Assembly: GCA_016934595.1 (NCBI GenBank)
Contig: JAFGSM010000183.1
Coordinates: forward strand, 1 to 34,847
Direction of reading: 5' to 3'
Length of the DNA stretch: 34,847 bases
Source: a bacterium
Lineage (GTDB): Bacteria; SZUA-182; DTGQ01; JAFGSM01
The position numbers and the translations under genes were made by a program. The notes below the pieces were generated by a model, which was given only the letters and a program-made list of their open reading frames with translations, made no database searches and had not been told where the DNA came from. Positions within the stretch are counted from its first letter, which is position 1, and each line of letters starts with the position of its first letter. Positions 17,791-27,045 of the stretch are shown piece after piece.

Positions 17791-18741
17791 ATGAGAAAAA
17801 TACCCATTTTCAATACAATATCTTTTCTTTTACCTGAAAATCCCTTTTGGGTATTTTCATTGTCCATAATAATCTTTATCATGCATATATTAATCCCGAA
17901 TAAAGCCGGATCTTTATCGTTCGATACAGGTTTCCACTATACAAACTGGGAATATGGACCTGGGGAAAAAACCACATATATTTCCGCCCCCTTACATATC
18001 AAAGGACAACCATTCAAGCATTTAGCGCTTGAAATGACAGTTCCATATATATATCAGAAAAATACCGGAATGGTAAGAATCGGAGACAGTATATATCCAG
18101 CGGTTTCAGACAAAGGAAACAGCCCTCCTTACGGTAAAACATGGGGGCTTAAGAAATACCCCTACACGCTTTATTCCGGCAATATTCAAGAGGGTGTCAG
18201 CAATGATGCCTCTTATATAGAAGGTATAAGCGATAGCGAACATGGAATCGGTGACATTTATATCCTTTTTTCATCCGATTTTAACAATATTTTCAAACGG
18301 TTTCCTAATTATGTGCCGGCCGTTGATCTTTATTCAGGCATAAAGCTTCCTGCTGCAAGTTCAAAAAAGGGCCTTGGCACAGGCGAATATGATTATACTA
18401 TTGGCCTGGATATGGTCTGGGAAACTAACAAGATAGCATATTCTTTATATGGTGATTATACATGGGTTGGAGATACTGAATATGAAAATTTCAAAAACAT
18501 CACCTGTTTCGGATGCGGCGCTGATATAGAGATTTCTTCCAATTATCTTCTTATTTTAAATCTATCCGGATGCACGCCTGTATATTCTGACGGATCCAAT
18601 AGCTATTCCCTGGAGTTGGGGATAAAGAGAAAAATCCTTAAAGACCACTGGATTCACTTTTACGGAATGGCCGGACTAAATGAAGAAAGCCCCGACTACG
18701 GTTTTGGCCTATCCATAGGTTTTAATTTTGACAGGCATTAA
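17791..18741 (+). CDS. Predicted outer-membrane beta-barrel protein
   Basis: N-terminal hydrophobic segment, alternating aromatic beta-strand pattern, C-terminal FGLSIGFNFDRH. Confidence 0.65.
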   Translation: MRKIPIFNTISFLLPENPFWVFSLSIIIFIMHILIPNKAGSLSFDTGFHYTNWEYGPGEKTTYISAPLHIKGQPFKHLALEMTVPYIYQKNTGMVRIGDSIYPAVSDKGNSPPYGKTWGLKKYPYTLYSGNIQEGVSNDASYIEGISDSEHGIGDIYILFSSDFNNIFKRFPNYVPAVDLYSGIKLPAASSKKGLGTGEYDYTIGLDMVWETNKIAYSLYGDYTWVGDTEYENFKNITCFGCGADIEISSNYLLILNLSGCTPVYSDGSNSYSLELGIKRKILKDHWIHFYGMAGLNEESPDYGFGLSIGFNFDRH

Positions 18742-18975
18742 ATCCCCATCCCGATAGTCCCGTCCCTATCGGTAACCAAGTTCACCTTTTTTATACCCAT
18801 TTTGTGTTGTAACCTTTTTCCCTGAAAAATGTATATGGTTTAAACCCGTTAATATGTTAATGATTAAACATCTAAAATTATACCCATATAGGTCGAAAGG
18901 AGGTTTTATGTTTTAGGATCGGCATGCTCATTTAGCTTAAATGACAAACTTGATGAATAGAGAAGGAGGATCAAA

Positions 18976-19410
18976 ATGATGTACAGAATTATCAAAAGAT
19001 ATTGTTTAATGTTTTTATGTATTATAGCTTTGATGATATTTTTTATTAATGCCCCGATAGTATGCCATGGTTTTGAAATTATGATAGATGTGGCGCCAAG
19101 CACTCTAAACATACAAAGCCAGGGCACTGTTGTTACAGTACATACAAATATCGCATTTAGTTCTGTAGAAGGCGGATCAGTGACCTTGAATGACATACCA
19201 ATCGATTGGTGGAAAGCAGACAACCAAGGCAATTTCGTTGCAAAATTCCTGATGAGCGAGGTAAAAGCAATGGCTGATGCTGGAGATTTGGTTGTCCCTG
19301 GAGAAAACGAACTCACTTTAATTGGCTATACCAAAGATGGCGCTGAATTTACAGGAACGCAAACGATAACGGTTATAAACGTATTGCCATCAGGCTCAGG
19401 CGGGAAATGA
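18976..19410 (+). CDS. Small secreted protein of unknown function
   Basis: Strong SD AGAAGGAGG, signal peptide, beta-rich mature part, followed by a strong terminator. Confidence 0.75.
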   Translation: MMYRIIKRYCLMFLCIIALMIFFINAPIVCHGFEIMIDVAPSTLNIQSQGTVVTVHTNIAFSSVEGGSVTLNDIPIDWWKADNQGNFVAKFLMSEVKAMADAGDLVVPGENELTLIGYTKDGAEFTGTQTITVINVLPSGSGGK

Positions 19411-19440
19411 AATAACAGGCAGCTTTTATCATGGAAAAGA

Positions 19441-19478
19441 CAAAGCCTTCCTGCATCATTATGCAGGAAGGCTTTATT
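19441..19478 (+). terminator. Strong hairpin terminator (possibly bidirectional)
   Basis: aaagccttcctgcat..atgcaggaaggcttt near-perfect palindrome between convergent genes. Confidence 0.9.
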
Positions 19479-19502
19479 TCTATAAAAGATCAATCCATAT
19501 CC

Positions 19503-20438
19503 TTAATATTTTTTCAGAAATTTATAATAATCGCTATCCGTGCTCAAAACCAATGTGGCATTTTTATCTATTGTATTCTTGTATGTTTCAAGCGTCTGGA
19601 TAAACGAGTAAAAATCAGGGTCTTTTCCAAATGACTCTGCATAAATCTTTGTAGCCTCAGCGTCTGACTTTCCTTTTATTTCCTGGGCTTTTCGGTATGC
19701 CTCTGATGTTATTTTCTGCAATTCCTTTTCCCGTTCGCCATCGATTTCCGCCTTTCTCCCCTGCCCTTCTGAACGAAACTTTTCGGCTATGCGTTTACGT
19801 TCCGAAATCATTCGCTCATAAACCTTATGGCGCACTTCTTCAATATAGTTTACCCTCTTGATTCGCACATCCAAAAGCTCGATCCCATACTGGGGCATCG
19901 CCTCAGCCGCCTTTTGAAAGATAAGTTCCCTGATTTTTTCCCGTCCCTTTTCGATCTGCTGCTGCATCCCTTCCGTGTCGAAACCGGTCTCCTCTTCTAT
20001 GGTACTCTCCATCCTTCGATTGGTATTGCGTACAGCTTCTATAAGCAAATTTTCAGATATGAAATTACGGGTAAAGCTATCAACGATATCATCCAACCGG
20101 CTATGGGCGTTTCTTTCATCCGTGACAGACTGATAATATTTCAATGGATCTACAATACGCCACCTGGCAAACGTATCTACCCATATATACTTTTTATCCG
20201 ATGTAGGGATCTGGTTCTCGTCGCCATCCCATTCAAGTATCCGCTTGTCAAATTTTACCACTGTTTGAACAAATGGAAGCTTGAAATGAAGACCTGGGGC
20301 TTTAACCGATTCCCCAACAGGTTTTCCAAATTGCAAAATTATTGCCTGTTCAGTCTCGTCAACAGTATAAGACGCCCCCATCACCAAAACCGACCCTAAG
20401 ATAATTATTACAAGCGCTGCTGTTAGAAACGACCTCAT
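19503..20438 (-). CDS. hflC: SPFH-family protease modulator HflC
   Basis: TVDETEQAIILQFGKPV...PGLHFKLPFVQTVVKFDKRI; DVRIKRVNYIEEVRHKVYERMISERKRIAEKFRSEGQG; adjacent to hflK. Confidence 0.95.
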   Translation of the reverse strand: MRSFLTAALVIIILGSVLVMGASYTVDETEQAIILQFGKPVGESVKAPGLHFKLPFVQTVVKFDKRILEWDGDENQIPTSDKKYIWVDTFARWRIVDPLKYYQSVTDERNAHSRLDDIVDSFTRNFISENLLIEAVRNTNRRMESTIEEETGFDTEGMQQQIEKGREKIRELIFQKAAEAMPQYGIELLDVRIKRVNYIEEVRHKVYERMISERKRIAEKFRSEGQGRKAEIDGEREKELQKITSEAYRKAQEIKGKSDAEATKIYAESFGKDPDFYSFIQTLETYKNTIDKNATLVLSTDSDYYKFLKKY

Positions 20439-21424
20439 TTTGTCACCCCCTTCTTCGAAAGCTCGAGGAGTGGTAAAAATCCTTTCTGATCCTCGTCCAC
20501 GATATAGATGTTTTCAAATTTAGGCATGATTTCAAGCATAGTTTCAAGATACAATCTGCGGCGTGTGACATCCTTGGCTTTATTATATTCATGCCAAACA
20601 TCTAAAAATCTCTCGGCATCCCCTTTCGCACGGTTTATCCGGTTTGTCGCATAGCCCTCTGCCTGGCGGATCACTTGTTCGGCCTGGCCCTTAGCCTGAG
20701 GAATCACTTTGTTATATGCCTCCAGCGCTTCATTTATGATACGCTCTTTCTCCTGCCTTGCCTCATTGACTTCATTGAATGCCGCCTGCACAGGCTTGGG
20801 AGGATTCACATCCTGAAGCTTGATGGTGATAATATTCAATCCTGTCCCGTAGTAGTCCAATAATTCTTGCGTAAGACGCTGGGCTTCGGTTTCAATCTCC
20901 TGACGGCTCAAAACGATCACTTCATCCACACTTCGATCCCCTACCACTTGCCGCATAACCGCTTCGGACACGTCGCTCAATGTTTCTGTTACGTTTCGAA
21001 CATTGAATAAATACTTTACAGGATCGTTTATTTTATATTGAACAATCCATTCAACATCTGCCGTATTCAAATCCCCTGTAAGCATCAACGATTCGTTAGA
21101 ATAATCTATAAGAGAATATTGTGTGTGTACACCTGCTTTTTCCGTGCGAAAACCAAACTCCGACTTAAATACCCTTTGAACCTTAGGTTTTTCCACTGTT
21201 TCCACTCCAAAGGGTATTTTTAGATGCAATCCGGGCTCAACGGAGCGGACATATTTCCCAAAACGCTGGACAATCCCAACCTCATCTGCATCGACAGTAA
21301 AAAAACCGGACGACAAAATCCAAACCGCCATCACACAAAGAAACCCTATATATATCCATTCCTTACGTATTGGCGGCAGTTTGTTGATCTCATCCCTGAT
21401 GTTCAGTCCCTTTCGATTGTACAT
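20435..21424 (-). CDS. hflK: SPFH-family protease modulator HflK
   Basis: VDADEVGIVQRFGKYVRSVEPGLHLKIPFGVETVEKPKVQRVFKSEFGFRT; QDVNPPKPVQAAFNEVNEARQEKERIINEA; ATGA overlap with hflC. Confidence 0.95.
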   Translation of the reverse strand: MYNRKGLNIRDEINKLPPIRKEWIYIGFLCVMAVWILSSGFFTVDADEVGIVQRFGKYVRSVEPGLHLKIPFGVETVEKPKVQRVFKSEFGFRTEKAGVHTQYSLIDYSNESLMLTGDLNTADVEWIVQYKINDPVKYLFNVRNVTETLSDVSEAVMRQVVGDRSVDEVIVLSRQEIETEAQRLTQELLDYYGTGLNIITIKLQDVNPPKPVQAAFNEVNEARQEKERIINEALEAYNKVIPQAKGQAEQVIRQAEGYATNRINRAKGDAERFLDVWHEYNKAKDVTRRRLYLETMLEIMPKFENIYIVDEDQKGFLPLLELSKKGVTK

Positions 21425-21826
21425 AAATATAAACCCCCTCTTTGTTTGAATTTATTCTAAAATATCAAACATTCTATGCAAAATTTGAATGAATCGCAAG
21501 CATCATGTAAAGCGATATATTCTATCTTTTTGCATCCATATGCCCAAAATCCGCAACCGGTCCCGGATTTTTCCATAGGTTGTGCCTTTTGAGGACGGCC
21601 TCTTTTACCTTTAGGATCAAGGCATATAGTTGAAAAACTCCAAATCCTGGATGAAGGCTGAACCGATCTCGGATTTTGGGATATGTCTGGTGCTTGACAT
21701 ATATGCCCGCCTATACTAATCTTTCAAGATCGAAAATCTATAAAAAGGTCGCTATAAACAAGAGGGGAAATAAATTTTTGTACATGATCCTGACGCCAAT
21801 GTAAAGGAGGTCTATAAATTATTAGA

Positions 21827-22759
21827 ATGATTGCTAAATCATGCTTCAACCTTACTGCAATACTTATCAGCATTGCCTTTATATGTCTGTCTGCAAGGAG
21901 ATCATCTGCGAAAAACTTGAATGTAGTGGCAAGCATCTTCCCTTTACAGGAGTTTGCAAAAGCCGTGGGAGGCAAAAAGGTTAAGGTTGATATGCTTCTT
22001 CCGCCAGGCGCAGAGCCCCATACATGGGAGCCGAGACCCAGCGATATTGTCACAATAACTAAGGCCGATATATTTATATATATAGGGGCCGGGATGGAGC
22101 CATGGATAAAGGATGTGCTTGAAGGCGCTAAACACGATTCGCTGACTATTGTTGAAGCATCGGATTGGATTGACCTGATAGAAGAAAAGGGCCTTTCTCT
22201 ATCGAATCATGACCATCACCACCCAAAGGGCGCTGATCCGCATATCTGGCTTGACTTTTATAACGACCAGATAATCATAGACAAAATCGCTGAGGCATTC
22301 TGCCTGCGTGATCCTGATGACACAAATCTCTACATGCAAAATGCGGCTGACTATAAAAACAAACTATCCGATCTGGATAAAAGATATATCCAGGGATTAG
22401 AGGGTTGCAAGGGGGCATATATGATATTTGGAGGCCATTCAGCCTTTTCCTATTTGACAAAAAGGTATGGCCTGCATCAGGTGACCCTTTATGGAATAAG
22501 CCCTGATTCAGAGCCCAGCCCGAAGAAATTGGCCGAGGTCGTTGACCTGACAAAAAAATTGGGCATCAAAACCGTATTTTTCGAAAAAATGGTCAATGAC
22601 CGTCTGGCAAGGGTAATCGCTGAAGAGACGGGGGCTGCAACCCTGGCGCTGAATCCTGGTCCAAATCTGAGCAAAGAGGAGAGAGAGGCCGGGACCTCTT
22701 TTATCTCGATTATGGATGAAAACCTCAAAAACCTTAGAAAGGGTCTTGGGTGTGAGTGA
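21827..22759 (+). CDS. znuA: Metal ABC transporter substrate-binding protein (ZnuA family)
   Basis: LNVVASIFPLQEFAKAVGG...LLPPGAEPHTWEPRPSDI; short His-rich loop NHDHHHPKGADPHIWLD; FEKMVNDRLARVIAEETGA. Confidence 0.9.
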   Translation: MIAKSCFNLTAILISIAFICLSARRSSAKNLNVVASIFPLQEFAKAVGGKKVKVDMLLPPGAEPHTWEPRPSDIVTITKADIFIYIGAGMEPWIKDVLEGAKHDSLTIVEASDWIDLIEEKGLSLSNHDHHHPKGADPHIWLDFYNDQIIIDKIAEAFCLRDPDDTNLYMQNAADYKNKLSDLDKRYIQGLEGCKGAYMIFGGHSAFSYLTKRYGLHQVTLYGISPDSEPSPKKLAEVVDLTKKLGIKTVFFEKMVNDRLARVIAEETGAATLALNPGPNLSKEEREAGTSFISIMDENLKNLRKGLGCE

Positions 22760-23510
22760 AAAGGACATAGTTCAAATATCAGTCAAAAACGTTTATTACA
22801 GCTATGGCCCAACAAATGTCCTCTCCGACATCTCCTTTGATATTAAAAGGAGCGATTTTCTTGCCATACTTGGACCGAATGGCTCAGGCAAGACTACCCT
22901 CCTGAAACTTATCCTTGGAATCATCCCCCTGTCAAAAGGGGAAATAGAGTTATTCGGCAAGAAGGTGAATGATTTTTCTCAGTGGAACAGGCTGGGATAT
23001 GTCCCTCAAAACGCTACTCATATCGATCCATTCTTCCCTGTCTCTGTAAATGAGATAGTGGCAATGGGTCTTCTGTCAGGTAAGGCATTTCCCAGATTTA
23101 TCTCAAGTAAAGACGCCTCGCTTATTGACCAGGCGCTGGAAAAAGTGGATATGAATGAATTCAAGAAAAAAAGGATCGGTGAACTCTCAGGAGGACAACA
23201 GCAACGGGTCTTTATTGCCCGAGCCATAGTAAACCAGCCGGATGTGCTTTTCCTTGATGAACCAACTACAGGTGTTGACGTTACTACCCAGACCCGTTTT
23301 TATGATATACTAAATTCGCTTAACAAATCTCATGGAATCACCATTGTATTAATAACCCATGATATTGGAGTCGTCACCAAATATGTAACAAAGGTGGCCT
23401 GTCTCAACCAACGTCTTATATATCATGGGTCTCATGATGAATTTTGCAGTTCCTCTTTTATTATGGAATTTTTAAAGGGGGAACATCACCTGGTCTCTCA
23501 CCGGCATTGA
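22752..23510 (+). CDS. znuC: Metal ABC transporter ATP-binding protein (ZnuC family)
   Basis: Walker A GPNGSGKTT, signature LSGGQQQRV, Walker B VLFLDEPTTGVD; GTG start overlapping the znuA end. Confidence 0.92.
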   Translation: MSEKDIVQISVKNVYYSYGPTNVLSDISFDIKRSDFLAILGPNGSGKTTLLKLILGIIPLSKGEIELFGKKVNDFSQWNRLGYVPQNATHIDPFFPVSVNEIVAMGLLSGKAFPRFISSKDASLIDQALEKVDMNEFKKKRIGELSGGQQQRVFIARAIVNQPDVLFLDEPTTGVDVTTQTRFYDILNSLNKSHGITIVLITHDIGVVTKYVTKVACLNQRLIYHGSHDEFCSSSFIMEFLKGEHHLVSHRH

Positions 23511-23524
23511 AGAAAAGGGGGAAT

Positions 23525-24343
23525 TTGGGATTGATCTTTGCCTTTGGTTTTATGCAAAGGGCGCTATTTGCCGGAATCTTCGTCGCCTCCACATGCGCTG
23601 TTCTTGGCGTCTTTTTGGTTTTAAGGAAAGATGCCATGCTGGGCCACGGCCTTGCGCACATAACCTTTTGCGGGGTGGCGTTAGGCCTCCTGCTTAATAT
23701 ACTTCCTATGGCATCCGCCCTTGTTATAGCGGTCTTGTGCGCCTTAGGAATAATCAAACTCAGAGAAAAGGCGGGTGTATATGAAGATACCGCCATAGGC
23801 ATCTTCAGCAGCATTGGCATGGCTCTGGGCATCATTTTGGCGAGTCTGGCGCAAAGTTTCAACGTTGGCCTTATGAGTTATCTCTTCGGAAACATACTTG
23901 CCATATCAAGCGCAGAGGTCTGGATATCCATGGGATTGGCTGTAACAGCATTTTCAATAATACTGATGTTTTACAATGAATTCCTTTTTATTACATTCGA
24001 CCCCGATTCAGCCATGGCCAGCGGCATTAAGGTAAGATATCTGGAAAGCACACTGATAATCCTGACCGCTATTGTGGTTGTCCTGGGGATGAAGATTGTG
24101 GGACTGCTGCTTGTGACAGCCTTAATAGTTATCCCTGCCGCTGCGGGTCTTCAAATATCAAAAAGTTTCTATCAGGCTATATCGATTTCTGTTGTTATAG
24201 CCTGTCTTTCTGTAGTTTTTGGGCTTTTTGTCGCCTTCTATATAAATCTTCCTGCATCGGGCTCGATAATTATGATTTCTGCATTACTATTTTGCGGTCT
24301 ATTTTCCCTTCGTATGCTTAGATCAGGGACACAAACAAATTGA
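23525..24343 (+). CDS. znuB: Metal ABC transporter permease (ZnuB family)
   Basis: FMQRALFAGIFVASTCAVLGVFLVLRKDAMLGHGLAHITFCGVALGLLL; TTG start at 23525 or 23531 likely, as the ORF-track start overlaps znuC. Confidence 0.9.
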   Translation: MGLIFAFGFMQRALFAGIFVASTCAVLGVFLVLRKDAMLGHGLAHITFCGVALGLLLNILPMASALVIAVLCALGIIKLREKAGVYEDTAIGIFSSIGMALGIILASLAQSFNVGLMSYLFGNILAISSAEVWISMGLAVTAFSIILMFYNEFLFITFDPDSAMASGIKVRYLESTLIILTAIVVVLGMKIVGLLLVTALIVIPAAAGLQISKSFYQAISISVVIACLSVVFGLFVAFYINLPASGSIIMISALLFCGLFSLRMLRSGTQTN

Positions 24344-25521
24344 AGCCAACTAAAAGATCTGCAATTATAGTCATTATAATCATAACCGGCCTTGTCGCAG
24401 CAGCAGTATTTTCAGTCAAATGGCTGAACAACGAAAATAATCACAGGATATTCATATCAGGCAATATAGAGCTTACAGAGGTCAACATCGCTTTCAAGAA
24501 CTCTGGAAGGATTATAGAGCTAAATATCGAGGAGGGCGACCCTGTAAAAAAGGGTATGATCATAGCCCGTCTTGATCAGGAACAATTATTGCTTCAGCGT
24601 GACCGCTTTCAGGCCATGCTTGATGCAGCCAGGGTTCAATGCTCTAAAATCCAGACCGAAATACAATATCAGTACGAAACCCTTAAAGGCAACACAGCAT
24701 TGAGAAAAGCCGAAATGAATCAGGCAGGCGCCCGCCTTAAGGAGCTTTTATCCGGTTCAAGGGCTCAGGAGATCGAACAAATGCAGGCGATGACAGAACG
24801 GGCAAAAGCGGAATTTGAAAAGGCAAAAAAAGACTGGGAGAGGGCAAAGATCCTTTATGACAAGGGGGACATCTCTACGGCCAGGTACGATCAGGTCAAA
24901 ACAGCTTATGAAAGCGCAGAAGCGGGTCTAAAACAAGCAAGGGAACAACTGGCGCTCGTTGTTGAGGGACCGAGGGAGGAAAATATCGAAGCTGCCCGCG
25001 CACAGGTTGCGGCAGCGAAGGCTGGCCTGCAGATAACCGAAGCGCAACGATTGGAGATCAAGAGGAAAGAACAGGACCTGGAATTGGCCCAGACTGATAT
25101 AAAACGGGCCATTACCGAACTTGCGCTAATCGAATCTCAATTGAAGGATAATATTGCCGAGTCCCCAATAGACGGAGTTGTGTTAACAAAAGCGGCTGAG
25201 GCAGGCGAGATAATACCCGCAGGCGCACCGATAGTTACAATAGGTGATTTATACCATCCGTGGCTAAGGGGTTACATAAACGAGGAAAACCTGGACCGGG
25301 TGAAACTTGGAGGCAAGGCCAGAATCATTACAGATTCCGGGAAAATATTCTGGGGCCGCATCTCATTCATATCTTCTGAGGCGGAATTTACCCCAAAACA
25401 GATCCAGACGAAACAGGAACGGGTAAAACTTGTCTACAGGATAAAGATCAGCATCGAGAATCCGAATGGGGAGTTAAAATTGAATATGCCCGCAGACGCC
25501 GAAATATTGATGGACTCGTAA
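24340..25521 (+). CDS. HlyD-family periplasmic adaptor (YbhG-like)
   Basis: N-terminal TM, FISGNIELTEVNIAFKNSGRIIELNIEEGDPVKKGMIIARLD, long coiled coil, SPIDGVVLTKAAEAGEIIPAGAPIVTIGDL. Confidence 0.9.
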   Translation: MKPTKRSAIIVIIIITGLVAAAVFSVKWLNNENNHRIFISGNIELTEVNIAFKNSGRIIELNIEEGDPVKKGMIIARLDQEQLLLQRDRFQAMLDAARVQCSKIQTEIQYQYETLKGNTALRKAEMNQAGARLKELLSGSRAQEIEQMQAMTERAKAEFEKAKKDWERAKILYDKGDISTARYDQVKTAYESAEAGLKQAREQLALVVEGPREENIEAARAQVAAAKAGLQITEAQRLEIKRKEQDLELAQTDIKRAITELALIESQLKDNIAESPIDGVVLTKAAEAGEIIPAGAPIVTIGDLYHPWLRGYINEENLDRVKLGGKARIITDSGKIFWGRISFISSEAEFTPKQIQTKQERVKLVYRIKISIENPNGELKLNMPADAEILMDS

Positions 25522-25602
25522 AAAAGTCTCCAAAGCCGTCGCTCCGGCGAAAGCTGAAACCCATAATCATCTGAAAACACAAGGTTCCGAAATCAATTTT
25601 TA

Positions 25603-25740
25603 TCTCGAAAATAGACTTTTATTTTCATGATTCGTGGCGGCCCGAAGGGCCATGAGCGTTTATCTCGAAAATAAACCTCGTTGTTTATTTTTATCCTTCG
25701 TTGCGCCGCGAAGCGGCATGAGCGATTGTCTCGAATATAA
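25603..25740. repeat. REP-like palindromic repeat cluster immediately upstream of ABC ATPase 1
   Basis: tatctcgaaaatagacttttattttcatgattcgtggcggcccgaagggccatgagcgtttatctcgaaaataaacctcg..., same family as 5719-5915. Confidence 0.75.
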
Positions 25741-25742
25741 TC

Positions 25743-26693
25743 ATGAATGATTCAATTATTATCCAGACCAGCAATCTAACCCGTTCCTTTGGCGACTTGA
25801 CAGCGGTATCCAATCTCAATCTGGAAATATCGCGGGGTGAAATCTTCGGGTTGGTAGGGCCTGACGGGGCAGGCAAAACCACCACGCTTAGAATGCTTTG
25901 CGGTTTGATAGATCCGAGCGAGGGTCAGGCCCGTGTGGCTGGATTTGATGTGACAGAAGAGACAGAATCGCTAAAGGACCGCATAGGATACATGGCTCAA
26001 CGTTTTGGTTTGTATGGCGATTTGACGGTTGAAGAAAACATCTTTTTTTACGCAGACCTTTTTGGCATCTCTCATTCCGGGATCGGCAAATCGATGGCCG
26101 CTCTCCTCAAGATGACCCGTATGGAGCCTTTTCAAAAAAGGCAGGCCAGCAAGCTCTCCGGCGGAATGAAGCAAAAATTGGCCCTTATGTGCACACTCCT
26201 GCATCGCCCCCAGATACTTTTTCTTGACGAACCTACAAATGGCGTTGATCCGCTCTCCAGGCGTGACTTTTGGGCCATTCTTTATCAACTGGTAAAGGAA
26301 GGGATGACGGTATTCGTTACCACCTCTTATATGGACGAGGCCGAACGGTGCAGCCGCGTAGGGCTGTTATATAAAGGGAGGCTCATACGGTGCGATTCTC
26401 CGTCCGCTATTAAGAATGACTTTAAGGAGGTGTGTTATGAAATCAAATGCTCTGACCAGCGAAAGGTAAAAGATGGCCTTTATGAGTTTGAAGGGGTAAT
26501 AAGCGTCGAGCTATCGGGTTCCTCTCTTCACCTTTTCATCTCCCCTGATCTTATCTCAATAGCCGAGATTGAACATACCCTGAATGAAAGAGGGCTTGGA
26601 CCTGTGACATCCAAAAAAATCAAACCCTCGCTGGAAGACGTTTTTATAGCTACGATTCACAAAGAACAAAGAATAAGGAGCGATAAGCGATAA
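25743..26693 (+). CDS. ABC-2 exporter ATP-binding protein 1 (like the N-terminal half of YbhF)
   Basis: GPDGAGKTTTLRMLCGL, SKLSGGMKQKLALMCTLLHRPQILFLDEPTNGVDPLSRRDFW. Confidence 0.92.
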   Translation: MNDSIIIQTSNLTRSFGDLTAVSNLNLEISRGEIFGLVGPDGAGKTTTLRMLCGLIDPSEGQARVAGFDVTEETESLKDRIGYMAQRFGLYGDLTVEENIFFYADLFGISHSGIGKSMAALLKMTRMEPFQKRQASKLSGGMKQKLALMCTLLHRPQILFLDEPTNGVDPLSRRDFWAILYQLVKEGMTVFVTTSYMDEAERCSRVGLLYKGRLIRCDSPSAIKNDFKEVCYEIKCSDQRKVKDGLYEFEGVISVELSGSSLHLFISPDLISIAEIEHTLNERGLGPVTSKKIKPSLEDVFIATIHKEQRIRSDKR

Positions 26694-26700
26694 TAAGCAA

Positions 26701-27045
26701 TCACATGAGTGATTCCACCCATGTGCCTTCTTCCCCTTTTGCAAGGGATTTCATTTCAATGCCGTTCAAAGCATGAACCGCACCTGCATGATAAACCATA
26801 ACCCTTTCTTCCACCCAGACTGCTGTTGCCTGAAAATAACTATCCCCTTCTGACATAAGGATATAAGGCAGGAATGTTACCTTAAATTCCTCTGCAATGT
26901 GGTTCATTGGGATGGGAGTATCTTTAAATACTTTTTTCGAAGCCATCATTTTAGGAAAAGATTCTTTTTGTAATACATAATGTACTGCCATGGGTTTTGA
27001 AAATAGTTGTCGATGTTGAAGGTTAAGAAGGATATTTGTCATCAT
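26701..27045 (-). CDS. Hypothetical protein translationally coupled to the MFS gene
   Basis: 114-aa ORF with ATGA overlap with the upstream MFS CDS; no recognised motif. Confidence 0.6.
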   Translation of the reverse strand: MMTNILLNLQHRQLFSKPMAVHYVLQKESFPKMMASKKVFKDTPIPMNHIAEEFKVTFLPYILMSEGDSYFQATAVWVEERVMVYHAGAVHALNGIEMKSLAKGEEGTWVESLM

